A DNA stretch of 64,000 nt, taken from JBGUVL01 sp964370395 (GTDB lineage Bacteria > Bacillota_I > Bacilli_A > Erysipelotrichales > Erysipelotrichaceae). The notes beneath the pieces were generated by a model. That model did not search any database, had not been told where the DNA came from, and saw nothing but the letters and a program-made list of their open reading frames with translations. The stretch lies in assembly GCA_964370395.1 (NCBI GenBank), contig CAYJIZ010000014.1, forward strand, positions 1 to 64,000, read 5' to 3'. How positions within the stretch are numbered: the stretch's first letter is position 1; each line of letters starts with the position of its first letter. Positions 24,269 through 32,767 of this stretch are shown here, one piece after another. The position numbers and the translations under genes are program-made.

Positions 24269-26119
24269 ATGCAAATTCATAAAAAAGATATTTCAATACG
24301 TTTTGAAGAAAACGAATACACAATTCAAAAAGGTAACAAATGTTGGCGTATGCCAAGCAAACACAATGAAATTGTTTTAAAAAATGATCGTTGTGTCGCT
24401 TTTTCTAGTGCCGCTAACATTACGGTCAGCCAATACAAAAGTGGCGTTGGCGAAGGAATCAAAGTGCGTTATCGCGAGTTTCGTGGTGTTAATTTCGCAT
24501 TTGATACGATTGTTTGGATCGAAGAAAGCAGTGGGAACATTTTATTTGAATGGATTCCTGTCAATGAACATGGCTATGAAATAAAAGAGATTGTTTGGCC
24601 AAGTGCAATAGAATCAAAAACAAAGGGCTATTCTTTGATTCCTTATCGACAAGGAATCTTGTTGCCGCACGATGACAAACACGATTACGAAAACATCTTA
24701 CCATTTGATGGACAGCTTTGTAGTTGTGCAGCGTATATGCCATGGTTAGCGCAAGTAGAAGAGAAAGATGCGTATTTAATGATCAATGAAACACCTTGGG
24801 ATGCACGCTATGTAGTGAAACACACAGCAAAACAAAACCAAAGTGAAGTGAGCATGCGTATGTTGCCAAGTCTAGGCAAGATGTCATATCGACGTGTAAT
24901 CCGTTATGTGTTATTTGATGATGCAAGTATTACAACCATTTGTAAGACGTATCGCAAGTATGCGAAAGAGCAGGGAAAACTAACAACACTGAAACAAAAG
25001 CAAGCAAGTGGGCTACAAGTGGACCAATTAGTAGGGGCTAGTTTTGTCCATACAACGATAAAGAAAAAGATAAATAAAGATTCTAAGTTTTATGATTTTG
25101 AAACGATACAAAACAACGAGAGCATCACTACCTTTGAAGAGAAGGTCGCATTGCTTTCTTCTCTAAAAGAAAAGGGTGCAGAAAAATTGTATGTGCATCT
25201 TGATGGTTGGGGACAGCCAGGGTATGACAACCAACATCCTGATTATTTGCCGGTATGTGAAGAAGCAGGTGGGTATGAGGGATTAAGAAACCTGATTGAT
25301 TATGTTCATAAAGAAAAAATGAGCATTGGGTTGCATGATCAATACCGTGATTATTATCACAATGCGACAAGCTATGATAAACAATTCGCACTGCAAGCAA
25401 GCGATGGAAGTTATGCAGAACATCGTGTATGGGCTGGTGGGGCGCAAAATTATTTGTGCGCAACACAAGCGAAGTACTATGTGAAACGTAATTTTGAAAC
25501 GTTGTTTGCCCATGGGATAAAAGTGGATGCCAGTTACTTGGATGTATTCACCTGCAATGAACTTGATGAATGCATTAACCCAATGCATCGTATGAGTAGA
25601 AAGCAATGTATGCAAGAACGTGAAGCATGCTTTCAATATGTTAGTGCTAATGGCATGTTAGTAAGTAGTGAAGAAGCAAACGAATGGGCGATGAACTCAC
25701 TTGTGTTTGCACATTATGGACCATATGAATTTATGTTGCGTAATCCACAAGAAGAAAAAATAGGAATCGGTGTTCCATTGTTTAATTTGGTTTACCACGA
25801 TTGTGTCATTCTTCCATGGCCAATGCACCAACACAAAGAAGACATGATGTTGTATGCGTTGTTAAATGGTGGGGCTCCGTATTTGCTTTGTGAGAAAGCG
25901 TACCCTCAGGTAGATGGAGCATTTGATTATCCACAATTACCCTTAGCGCAACAAATAGAAAGATGTAAGATAGTAAGTGATTGGCATCGTGAAGTAGCAT
26001 ACGAAGAGATGCTATCGTTTGCTTTTATTGATCAAGACTACCAAAAACAAAAAGTGGTGTTCGCCAATGAAAAAGAAGTAAGCATTGACTTAACAAGTGG
26101 AGAATATACGATAAAATAG
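24269..26119 (+). CDS. GH101/GH129-like (DUF5696) intracellular glycosidase
   Basis: A 616-residue protein without signal peptide: an N-terminal beta-sandwich (about 1-240), then a TIM barrel starting near residue 290 (YVHLDGWGQPGYDNQHPD, AGGYEGLRNLIDYVHKE, GLHDQYRDYYHNA), then a short beta domain. GIKVDASYLDVF contains the Asp expected as nucleophile, and SSEEANEWAM an acidic residue in the acid/base position. This barrel layout is that of GH101/GH129 alpha-N-acetylgalactosaminidases and DUF5696. A role in degrading alpha-GalNAc (mucin-type) or related glycosides inside the cell is inference. Stands alone with no transporter nearby. Confidence 0.75.
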   Translation: MQIHKKDISIRFEENEYTIQKGNKCWRMPSKHNEIVLKNDRCVAFSSAANITVSQYKSGVGEGIKVRYREFRGVNFAFDTIVWIEESSGNILFEWIPVNEHGYEIKEIVWPSAIESKTKGYSLIPYRQGILLPHDDKHDYENILPFDGQLCSCAAYMPWLAQVEEKDAYLMINETPWDARYVVKHTAKQNQSEVSMRMLPSLGKMSYRRVIRYVLFDDASITTICKTYRKYAKEQGKLTTLKQKQASGLQVDQLVGASFVHTTIKKKINKDSKFYDFETIQNNESITTFEEKVALLSSLKEKGAEKLYVHLDGWGQPGYDNQHPDYLPVCEEAGGYEGLRNLIDYVHKEKMSIGLHDQYRDYYHNATSYDKQFALQASDGSYAEHRVWAGGAQNYLCATQAKYYVKRNFETLFAHGIKVDASYLDVFTCNELDECINPMHRMSRKQCMQEREACFQYVSANGMLVSSEEANEWAMNSLVFAHYGPYEFMLRNPQEEKIGIGVPLFNLVYHDCVILPWPMHQHKEDMMLYALLNGGAPYLLCEKAYPQVDGAFDYPQLPLAQQIERCKIVSDWHREVAYEEMLSFAFIDQDYQKQKVVFANEKEVSIDLTSGEYTIK

Positions 26120-26124
26120 GCATA

Positions 26125-26190
26125 TTCTACTGTTGGTTGAGAAAAAAACAACGAGAAGTAGAGAAATCCAACTAGTAGGATGTTCTACTT
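26125..26190 (+). other. Possible RNA switch / terminator of glycosidase gene
   Basis: AAGTAGA (26156-26162) can pair with TCTACTT (26184-26190), helped by ATCC/GGAT inside, to form a terminator-like hairpin before TTTT. The same AGTAGA can instead pair with TCTACT (26126-26131), helped by GTTG/CAAC. The alternatives exclude each other, as in attenuators. At least the downstream hairpin probably ends the glycosidase transcript. Confidence 0.45.
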
Positions 26191-26240
26191 TTGCATATTA
26201 ATTTCTATAATGAAGTCATAACGAAAGGTGGATTTCAAAA

Positions 26241-26729
26241 ATGAAAACATTAGGTATGAAAATAAGTGAATTGCGTAAAACACACAAAATGACGCAGGAT
26301 GAATTAGCGGAGAAAATGGGAGTTTCTTCCCAAGCGGTTTCGAAATGGGAAAATGATTTGTCTATTCCTGACTTGCCACTTTTGATTGAGTTGGCTAACT
26401 TCTTTCATGTAACTTTGGATGACTTAGTCAAAGAGAAAGAAGAAACAGTAAAGCTTGTCCCTGAAGAAGGAAGAAAAAAGATTGATGATATGTTCTTGCG
26501 TATTTATGTAGATAGTGTAGAAGGAGATCGTGTTCGTGTGAACTTGCCTTTGGCATTAGTGAAGATTGCATATGATATGGGATTAGACATACCACAAGTA
26601 ACCAATAATACAGCATTAAAAAGTTTGGACTTAAAAATGATTATGAGTATGATTGAAAGTGGTGTCATCGGTAAGCTTGTGGAAGTGGATAGTGCCCAAG
26701 GGGATCACGTACAAGTGATTGTAGAATAG
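26241..26729 (+). CDS. XRE-family regulator with SHOCT-like C-terminal domain
   Basis: A 162-residue protein. Residues 1-65 are a Cro/C1-type helix-turn-helix (ISELRKTHKMTQDELAEKMG, SSQAVSKWENDLSIPDLPLL). After a charged linker, the C-terminal part (RVRVNLPLALVKIAYDMG, then VIGKLVEVDSAQGDHVQVIVE, about 98-162) resembles the short alpha/beta domain found at the end of some Firmicute envelope or autoregulatory proteins. Probably a local regulator. It is coupled to the next gene, separated by one base, whose product looks related to its C-terminal domain. Confidence 0.8.
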   Translation: MKTLGMKISELRKTHKMTQDELAEKMGVSSQAVSKWENDLSIPDLPLLIELANFFHVTLDDLVKEKEETVKLVPEEGRKKIDDMFLRIYVDSVEGDRVRVNLPLALVKIAYDMGLDIPQVTNNTALKSLDLKMIMSMIESGVIGKLVEVDSAQGDHVQVIVE

Positions 26730-26730
26730 T

Positions 26731-26976
26731 ATGCGCATTAAAGTAAGAGGTGAAAAAGCGAAGTTAAACTTATGGTTTCCTACTTCGCTTATCACTAGTC
26801 AATTTGTTTTACGCACCATCGCCAAAAAGGTATGCGAAGACAATCATATTACGATAGAGGAAGAGCAGTTGAAGACAATTCTAAAAGTGCTTTCTGTCTA
26901 TCTAAAGAAACATAAGGGATTTGTTTTGGTTGATGCACAAGCAGCCAATGGAGAAAGTGTAAAAATATCTCTGTAA
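26731..26976 (+). CDS. Small protein paired with XRE regulator
   Basis: An 81-residue protein, MRIKVRGEKAKLNLWFPTSL through FVLVDAQAANGESVKISL. The order of strand (K-L-N-L-W-F-P), helix and final V-D-A-x-x-x-G-E-x-V-x-I-S strand resembles the C-terminal domain of the upstream XRE protein, so the two may interact or form a hetero-oligomer. Start is one base after the upstream stop, with no clear ribosome binding site of its own, so translation depends on the first gene. Function unknown. Confidence 0.75.
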   Translation: MRIKVRGEKAKLNLWFPTSLITSQFVLRTIAKKVCEDNHITIEEEQLKTILKVLSVYLKKHKGFVLVDAQAANGESVKISL

Positions 26977-26999
26977 AGAGAAGACGCTTTCTCTTTTTT
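26975..26999 (+). terminator. Terminator of XRE operon
   Basis: AAAGAGAA-GACGCT-TTCTCTTT with T run. Confidence 0.8.
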
Positions 27000-27009
27000 T
27001 TATGAAATC

Positions 27010-27034
27010 ACAAGCAAATAATGCTTGTTTTTAT
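27010..27034 (+). terminator. Second hairpin upstream of ldh
   Basis: ACAAGCA-AATAA-TGCTTGT then TTTTATT; backup terminator or leader hairpin. Confidence 0.5.
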
Positions 27035-27184
27035 TGTCGATAAGTAGGTGCATTTGCTGTTTACTATTTTTTAGAAAAATAGCGCATGACATGAAAATTT
27101 AGTGTTTTTTTCCTTTTTTCACACTCTTTAAAGGTTGTGATAGAAAGATATTCCAGCATTTTTTATATATTTAGCGCGAATAAG

Positions 27185-27199
27185 TTACATTGTTTGTAA
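27185..27199. promoter_or_regulatory. Inverted repeat over ldh -35
   Basis: TTACA-TTGTT-TGTAA overlaps the -35 of ldh. A Rex-like redox repressor would be the expected type at an ldh gene, but this does not match the usual Rex box well. Confidence 0.3.
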
Positions 27200-27222
27200 A
27201 GCTTATGTAATAGCAGTATAAT
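27194..27222 (+). promoter_or_regulatory. ldh promoter
   Basis: TTGTAA (27194-27199), 17-base spacer, TATAAT (27217-27222). Confidence 0.7.
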
Positions 27223-27249
27223 TAAAACATAGACAAGGAGAGTGTTATT

Positions 27250-28209
27250 ATGAGTACATTAGACAATCGAAAAATTGTATTAGTGGGTACTGGTTTTGTA
27301 GGAATGAGTATGGCGTACACATTTCTATCACAAGCTGGTATTGATGAATTGGTCTTAGTAGATGTTGCGAAAGAGAAAGCAGAAGGAGAAGCGATGGATT
27401 TGTCGCATGGACTTCCTTATTCACAAAGTAAAATTAAGATTAAAGCAGGTGGTTATGAAGAGTGCAAAGATGCAAGTATCATCGTGATTACAGCAGGAGC
27501 AGCACAAAAACCAGGGCAAACAAGACTAGAGTTAACAGGCATCAACACAAAGATAATGAAAGGAATCTGTGAAGAAATCAAAGCTTCTGGATTCAATGGT
27601 GTCATTGTTGTCGCTAGTAATCCAGTGGATATTATGACTTACGTTGCACAAAAGGTAACAGGATTACCAGCAAATCAAGTAATCGGTTCAGGGACATTAC
27701 TTGATACAGCAAGATTACGTTTTATGATTTCTGAATATTTAAATGTTAATTCAAGCAACATTCATGCTTACATTATGGGTGAACATGGAGATTCAAGCTT
27801 TGTTCCATGGATTCATGCATATGTAGGATGTAAGAGCTTATTGGAATTATTGGATGAACAAAACAAAGACTTATCTGACTTACTTACTATTTATGAAAAT
27901 GTAAGAGATGCCGCTTATCAAATAATTGAAAAGAAAAAAGCGACATATTATGGAATAGGGTTATCCCTTAATCGTTTGGTACAAGCAATTTTAAATAATG
28001 AAAATGCAGTAATGACGATTTCAGCAAAACAAAATGGTGAGTATGGACAAGAAGGATTTTATATTGGGGTTCCCGCTATCGTCAATCGTAAAGGGATACG
28101 TGAAATCGTACATTTACCATTGAATGAAGTAGACCAAGGTAAATTTGATGCTTCTTGTGAAGAGTTACAAACAACAATTCGTGAAGTAGTAGATCCAATT
28201 TTAGACTAG
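27250..28209 (+). CDS. ldh: L-lactate dehydrogenase
   Basis: A 319-residue NAD-dependent dehydrogenase that reduces pyruvate to L-lactate, regenerating NAD+ in fermentation. NAD-binding GTGFVGMSMA (13-22), Asp at the end of the second strand (LVLVDVAKEKAEG), catalytic His179 in MGEHGDSS, substrate Arg in DTARLRFM. Gln in the mobile loop AQKPGQTRLEL (pyruvate-type) argues for lactate rather than malate dehydrogenase. AAGGAG precedes the ATG. Own promoter and terminator. An LctP-type lactate permease is encoded 3 kb downstream. Confidence 0.95.
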   Translation: MSTLDNRKIVLVGTGFVGMSMAYTFLSQAGIDELVLVDVAKEKAEGEAMDLSHGLPYSQSKIKIKAGGYEECKDASIIVITAGAAQKPGQTRLELTGINTKIMKGICEEIKASGFNGVIVVASNPVDIMTYVAQKVTGLPANQVIGSGTLLDTARLRFMISEYLNVNSSNIHAYIMGEHGDSSFVPWIHAYVGCKSLLELLDEQNKDLSDLLTIYENVRDAAYQIIEKKKATYYGIGLSLNRLVQAILNNENAVMTISAKQNGEYGQEGFYIGVPAIVNRKGIREIVHLPLNEVDQGKFDASCEELQTTIREVVDPILD

Positions 28210-28234
28210 ATGGTGTAATACACCATCTTTTTTT
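28208..28234 (+). terminator. ldh terminator
   Basis: AGATGGTG-TAATA-CACCATCT and a T run, overlapping the stop codon. Confidence 0.85.
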
Positions 28235-28271
28235 ATCTTACAAAATTGTAAGCTAGTGTAAGCTAAATCAA

Positions 28272-28300
28272 TGGTTAACCTAACGTAGTAAATCTATAAT
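28272..28300 (+). promoter_or_regulatory. Promoter of small membrane protein gene
   Basis: TGGTTA (28272-28277), 17-base spacer, TATAAT (28295-28300). The start point near 28307 coincides with the first base of a long leader stem. Confidence 0.55.
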
Positions 28301-28307
28301 GAAAGTG

Positions 28308-28360
28308 TGGAAAGATAAGACTTTGACTACACATACACACAAAACCCTCTTATCTTTCCA
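28308..28360 (+). other. 5' leader hairpin over ribosome binding site region
   Basis: TGGAAAGATAAGA (28308-28320) pairs perfectly with TCTTATCTTTCCA (28348-28360); 27-base loop. It starts at the predicted 5' end and stops immediately before AAGGAGG, leaving the ribosome binding site free. It would protect the 5' end of the mRNA. Confidence 0.65.
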
Positions 28361-28374
28361 AAGGAGGTAATCAT

Positions 28375-28560
28375 ATGTCACTTAGTTCAATAATGCTCAT
28401 TCTAGCTATGTGTGCCTTCTTCTTTGTATCTTTATTTACACTAGAAGGAATCAGCGACGATGGTATGAGTGGAATCAAAGAGCGATACCGTTCCATTAGT
28501 GGAGCATCTATTTGTTTTTTCATCGCTTTTGTGATCTTTCTAGTAACAAGTAATTTTTAA
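28375..28560 (+). CDS. Small membrane protein (61 aa)
   Basis: A 61-residue protein, MSLSSIMLILAMCAFFFVSL onwards, with two hydrophobic helices (about 5-23 and 43-59) and a polar middle (DDGMSGIKERYRS). AAGGAGG lies 8 bases before the ATG, and the gene has its own promoter, leader hairpin and terminator, so it is very likely real and well expressed. No family recognised. Small two-helix proteins often regulate larger membrane complexes, but no partner is evident here. Confidence 0.7.
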   Translation: MSLSSIMLILAMCAFFFVSLFTLEGISDDGMSGIKERYRSISGASICFFIAFVIFLVTSNF

Positions 28561-28570
28561 TCAATACAAA

Positions 28571-28597
28571 AGGAAATGCGTTCATTTCCTTTTTTTG
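28571..28597 (+). terminator. Terminator after small membrane protein gene
   Basis: AGGAAATG-CGTT-CATTTCCT with seven T's. Confidence 0.85.
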
Positions 28598-28669
28598 TGG
28601 CAAAAAGATGCAAAAAAAGAGTGGTATCGAAGTGAAATTTGGAAATAAGTATCACGATTTTAGAAAGCG

Positions 28670-28698
28670 TTGCATAAACAACAAAGGCTGTTTATCAT
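28670..28698 (+). promoter_or_regulatory. Promoter of GH4 gene
   Basis: TTGCAT (28670-28675), 17-base spacer, TATCAT (28693-28698). Confidence 0.55.
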
Positions 28699-28723
28699 AA
28701 GGGTGTAACAGGAGGTAATGTTT

Positions 28724-30100
28724 ATGAAAAAAGCAGTTAAGATTGTGACAATTGGTGGAGGAAGCAGTTATACACCAGAATTAATGGAAGGATTTATCAA
28801 ACGTTATCGAGAACTACCAATCAAAGAAATTTGGTTAGTAGATGTGGAAGCAGGAAAACAAAAGTTAGAAATAATAGCGAATCTTTCTCAACGTATGTGG
28901 GATGCAAGTGGCTACCATGTGAAAGTACACGCAACCTTAGATCGCAAAGAAGCATTAAAAGATGCTGACTTTGTGACAACACAATTTCGCGTTGGGCAAT
29001 TAGAAGCGCGTATTAAAGATGAAAGAATCCCGTTATTACATGGGATGTTAGGACAAGAGACAAATGGTGCGGGGGGAATTTTAAAAGCATTTCGTACGAT
29101 TCCGGTAATGAAAGAAATCGTTGCGGATATCAAAGCAATTTGTCCAGATGCATGGTTAATCAATTTTACAAATCCAAGTGGTATCATAAGTGAAGCAGTC
29201 ATCAAACACTTCGGATTTAAGAAATGCATAGGATTGTGTAATGTACCAACCATTGCGATGAATGAAGAATACAAAATCATCAATCGTGAAAAAGAGGAGT
29301 TACAATATTACTTCTTTGGATTGAATCATTTTCATTGGCACACGGTTAAAGACCAAAAGGGAAACGATGTCACACTTGATGTGATAGAACATATCAATGA
29401 AAAGGCAGGGGGAACACCTGTGAATATCTACCAATCTCCTTTTCCTATTGATTTGTTGAAGACGATGCATTTATTACCTTGTGGGTACCATCGTTATTAT
29501 TATGTGGAAAAAGAAATGTTGAAACATAGTTTAGAAGAGTTTCAACAAAATGGTACACGAGCAGAGCAAATGAAACAAGTAGAAGCAGAATTGTTTGCTC
29601 TTTACCAACAAGAATCATTACATGAAAAACCAGAACAACTAGCGAAACGTGGTGGTGCATATTATAGTGATGCCGCTTGTGAATGCATAAGCGCAATCTA
29701 CAACGACAAACAAAAGATGATGGTAGTGAGTTGTGAAAACAAGAATGCCATTTCTGTTTTAGATGATACAAGTGTTGTGGAAGTATCTAGTATAATTGGT
29801 AAGGATGGAGCCAAACCGATTGCGAATCCAACTATACGCAGTGCAGAAAAAGGTTGGTTGCAGTTAATGAAGGCAATGGAAGAGTGTGTCATCGATGCTG
29901 CGCTAAGCGGTGATTATGGATTAGCACTTGAAGCATTTATGTTAAACCCATTAGTGGAAAACAGCGAAGAAACAAGAACGGTATTAGATGAATTGTTAGT
30001 CGCACACGAAAACGATTTACCACAATTTAAAGAAGTGATCCAACAACTGAAACAAAAAGGAGTACGTTGTGCAGATCCAGTAGTGGAAAGTTTGATGTAG
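28724..30100 (+). CDS. GH4 family 6-phospho-beta-glucosidase
   Basis: A 458-residue GH4 enzyme, which uses NAD+ and Mn2+ to cleave phosphorylated disaccharides by an oxidation-elimination route. Motifs: VTIGGGSSYTPELMEGF (the dinucleotide site and S-S-x-T-P), LGQETNGAGG, LINFTNPSG, GLCNVP with the metal-binding Cys, and NHFHWH with metal His. The LicH/CelF-like features point to 6-phospho-beta-glucosides. The ATG at 28724 is eight bases from GGAGG; the one at 28718 is too near. A RpiR regulator follows, but no PTS genes are adjacent. Confidence 0.92.
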   Translation: MKKAVKIVTIGGGSSYTPELMEGFIKRYRELPIKEIWLVDVEAGKQKLEIIANLSQRMWDASGYHVKVHATLDRKEALKDADFVTTQFRVGQLEARIKDERIPLLHGMLGQETNGAGGILKAFRTIPVMKEIVADIKAICPDAWLINFTNPSGIISEAVIKHFGFKKCIGLCNVPTIAMNEEYKIINREKEELQYYFFGLNHFHWHTVKDQKGNDVTLDVIEHINEKAGGTPVNIYQSPFPIDLLKTMHLLPCGYHRYYYVEKEMLKHSLEEFQQNGTRAEQMKQVEAELFALYQQESLHEKPEQLAKRGGAYYSDAACECISAIYNDKQKMMVVSCENKNAISVLDDTSVVEVSSIIGKDGAKPIANPTIRSAEKGWLQLMKAMEECVIDAALSGDYGLALEAFMLNPLVENSEETRTVLDELLVAHENDLPQFKEVIQQLKQKGVRCADPVVESLM

Positions 30101-30142
30101 AAAAAAGGCAATCCCCGTTTTTTTAGAGGGATTGCTTTTTTC
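30101..30142 (+). terminator. GH4 terminator
   Basis: GCAATCCC / GGGATTGC stem extended by A's and T's. Confidence 0.8.
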
Positions 30143-30191
30143 TTCTAAAAAAATCATGTATGATTACAGTAGAAGTAAGTGAGGAAAGCTT

Positions 30192-31052
30192 ATGACATTA
30201 GAAAAGATGATTTTGTTATGTGATAATTTAACACCAGTGGAAAATGAAGTAGCCCAATTTATTCTACAAAATAAAGAGCGAATTCTTCATTTGTCGATTC
30301 AACAATTGGCAGATGAAATATTCGTATCGAAATCGGCAATTCATCGTCTGTGTAAAAAACTATCGTTTCGTGGTTTCAATGAATTAAAAGTAAAGTTGGC
30401 TCAAGAAGATTCGACAAGAGCTAGTGAGGATAGCATTGATGTAAACTATCCATTTGAAGCAGATGATGATGCAACAAACATTGCGAAACGATTGATGAAA
30501 TTATATGAAACAACAATTCAAGATACCTTTCACTTCATCGAAACAAAACAATTAGAAGTAGTTGCGCAGAAAATGAAGGAAGCGAGTTGCATTGATGTGT
30601 ATACGCATGCGCATAATTTGAATGCAGCGCAAAACTTCAGTGATAAAATGCTGACGATTGGACGAGTGGTGAATTGTCCTACTTCTTTTTATGAACAACG
30701 ATTGACTGCACTAAAGGCTGATGACAGCCATGTCGCTCTTATTTTATCGTATTCAGGGAAGGCAACGTATATCGCTCCATTGATGAAGATATTAGAGAAG
30801 AAAAAGATAGCGATTGTATTGATAGGAAAAGCGGGAAGCAATGCCTATCCATCTATTATTCAATATCCACTTTATATTAGTGGGAAAGAAAATTTGCGTA
30901 ATCGCATTTCGCAATTTTCTTCCCATATTGCTTTGCAATATATGTTGGATGTGTTGTTTGCTTGTATTTATAATAAAGAGCGAGAGAAAAATATGACGTA
31001 TTTAAAAGAAGCGATTCATTTTATGGATGATCGCGATGTAGAAGACAAATAA
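30192..31052 (+). CDS. MurR/RpiR family transcriptional regulator
   Basis: A 286-residue regulator. Residues 1-77 form the RpiR helix-turn-helix (LSIQQLADEIFVSKSAIHRLCKKL, then SFRGFNELKVKLAQE). A SIS sugar-isomerase-type domain follows (about 110-240: IDVYTHAHNLNAAQNF, VALILSYSGKATYIAP, IVLIGKAGSN) and would bind a phospho-sugar. It is just downstream of the GH4 gene and likely controls it. Own -10 (TATGAT near 30155), start after GAGGAAAG. It converges on lctP with a shared terminator. Confidence 0.9.
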   Translation: MTLEKMILLCDNLTPVENEVAQFILQNKERILHLSIQQLADEIFVSKSAIHRLCKKLSFRGFNELKVKLAQEDSTRASEDSIDVNYPFEADDDATNIAKRLMKLYETTIQDTFHFIETKQLEVVAQKMKEASCIDVYTHAHNLNAAQNFSDKMLTIGRVVNCPTSFYEQRLTALKADDSHVALILSYSGKATYIAPLMKILEKKKIAIVLIGKAGSNAYPSIIQYPLYISGKENLRNRISQFSSHIALQYMLDVLFACIYNKEREKNMTYLKEAIHFMDDRDVEDK

Positions 31053-31077
31053 AAAAGTCGAGTGATCGACTTTTTTT
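31051..31077. terminator. Bidirectional terminator
   Basis: AAAAAAGTCGA-GTGA-TCGACTTTTTT between rpiR-type gene and lctP. Confidence 0.85.
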
Positions 31078-32644
31078 ATACAAACATTGCGTATAAGCCA
31101 GCACCGAAGTAAACGATGATAGCCATAACGATTAAGTAACCAAATGCGTATTTCGCAATTTTTCCTAAGATTTCTCCGTCTTTGCCTTTCAGTGCACATG
31201 CTGCACACCCGATGGCAATACTTTGTGGTGATAGCATTTTACCAGCACTTGTTCCTAAGGAGTTGGCAGCGACCAACCAAAATTCATTGGTCCCAATGGC
31301 ACGAGCTGCCTCTAATTGTACGTTTCCAAATAGGACTTCAGAACTTGTACCACTACCTGTTACAAAGGTACCTAGGGCACCGATGAATGGAGCAGCAAGA
31401 GGATAGAAGCTACCTAATACACTAACAAAGAAAACAGAGATACTTGATATCATTCCTGAGTAACCCATGATTTTTGCACAAGCTAACACACCTAACATCG
31501 TAAAGATTGTTTTTGACATTTGTACAATTGTATCTTTCATGACTTTGCATAAATCTTTAAATCTACAATCTTGAATGATTCCACCGATGATACCAGACAA
31601 TAAGATTAAAACACCTGGTGTATTAATCCATGTGAATGTATAAGGGGCAGCATTTTCACCTTGGTATATGTGTACGGATGATTTGATAGCACTTAATGGT
31701 TCGTTGATGAAAGGAACCAATTTGCTTGTTAGAAGTAAGAAGACAAAGATTAAAATGAAAGGTGACCAAGCGACAAGGGCACTGCGTACCGTGATTGGTT
31801 TTGCATTTTCTTCTTCTATAATTTCCATTTCGTATTCTTGTGGTACACTATGTTTTTTACTATGCGCAGAGGCATAAGCAAAGGTACATGCCAAGGAACA
31901 TACACTAGCGATAATAACTGGTAAATCAGCACCGATAAACTTAGCAGCGATGATTTCAGGAATAACAAAACTTAAACTTGCTACTGTAATAAAAGGAATC
32001 ATTCCTTTTAATCCTTTTTTTCCACCACTTACTAACATGACCATTAAGAATGGTGAAATAAATAGTAATGGTGCAACTTGTAGTGTTTGGGTAAAGGCTA
32101 ATTGCACAGCATCAAGTGATGTGATAGAGGCAAGTGTAGTAGTAGGAATACCAATGCTTCCAAACATCGTAGGACAACCATTGGCAATCAAACAAACAAG
32201 GATTGCTTTAACAGGATTGAATCCTAATGCATAAAGCATACTGGCAGGAATGGCAATCGCAACACCAAAACCAGCCATACCTTCTAGAAATCCTCCAAAA
32301 CACCAACCGATTAAAATAACTAAGATACGTTTATCGCAACTAACAGAGGTAATCATACGTTTGATAATATCCATAGCTCCTGTATAAACCGTTAAATTAT
32401 AAGTGAATACAGCAGCGATAATAACAAGTACAATCGGCCATAAAGCCATTGCAAACCCTTCTAATGCAGCACTTCCTGCATTGAGTATTGGCATATTCCA
32501 AATTATAATAGCTTCGATAAAAGCGATAATACATGCTCCAGCACTAGCGATGTGGGCTTGTAACTTTAATCCACACAAGGCAATAACAAGCCAAATAATT
32601 GGAAGTAACGCAAGAATAAACATAACAAATATATTGTCAAACAT
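31076..32644 (-). CDS. lctP: L-lactate permease (LctP family)
   Basis: A 522-residue membrane transporter with about 12-14 helices. LctP hallmarks are FGGFLEGMAGFGVAIAIPASML near residue 110, FIGALGTFVTGSGTSSEVLFGNVQ, and ANSLGTSAGKMLSPQSIAIG near the end. It exchanges lactate (or glycolate) with protons. The ATG at 32644 is nine bases from GAGG; a GTG five codons upstream would sit on the ribosome binding site. With ldh nearby it may export fermentation lactate or import it. Has its own promoter. Confidence 0.92.
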   Translation of the reverse strand: MFDNIFVMFILALLPIIWLVIALCGLKLQAHIASAGACIIAFIEAIIIWNMPILNAGSAALEGFAMALWPIVLVIIAAVFTYNLTVYTGAMDIIKRMITSVSCDKRILVILIGWCFGGFLEGMAGFGVAIAIPASMLYALGFNPVKAILVCLIANGCPTMFGSIGIPTTTLASITSLDAVQLAFTQTLQVAPLLFISPFLMVMLVSGGKKGLKGMIPFITVASLSFVIPEIIAAKFIGADLPVIIASVCSLACTFAYASAHSKKHSVPQEYEMEIIEEENAKPITVRSALVAWSPFILIFVFLLLTSKLVPFINEPLSAIKSSVHIYQGENAAPYTFTWINTPGVLILLSGIIGGIIQDCRFKDLCKVMKDTIVQMSKTIFTMLGVLACAKIMGYSGMISSISVFFVSVLGSFYPLAAPFIGALGTFVTGSGTSSEVLFGNVQLEAARAIGTNEFWLVAANSLGTSAGKMLSPQSIAIGCAACALKGKDGEILGKIAKYAFGYLIVMAIIVYFGAGLYAMFV

Positions 32645-32678
32645 AATGCGATTCCTCACTTTCTTCTTTCAGTGTTCT

Positions 32679-32707
32679 ATTTTAGTACGCTTTTTCATTT
32701 CTGTCCA
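32679..32707 (-). promoter_or_regulatory. lctP promoter
   Basis: Minus strand TGGACA (32707-32702), 17-base spacer, TAAAAT (32684-32679). Confidence 0.6.
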
Positions 32708-32739
32708 TGGTTTACAAAAATGATATACGCTTACATAAT

Positions 32740-32767
32740 AAAACGGGGGTTACCTATCCCCCGTTTT
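32740..32767 (-). terminator. Terminator after HAD pseudogene
   Basis: AAAACGGGGG / CCCCCGTTTT, GC-rich stem over the gene end; T's follow on the minus strand. Confidence 0.75.

Noticed and set aside
28661..28680. cre site in front of the GH4 gene
   Set aside because: The left half (AGAAAGCG) is fair, but the right half does not fit the consensus.
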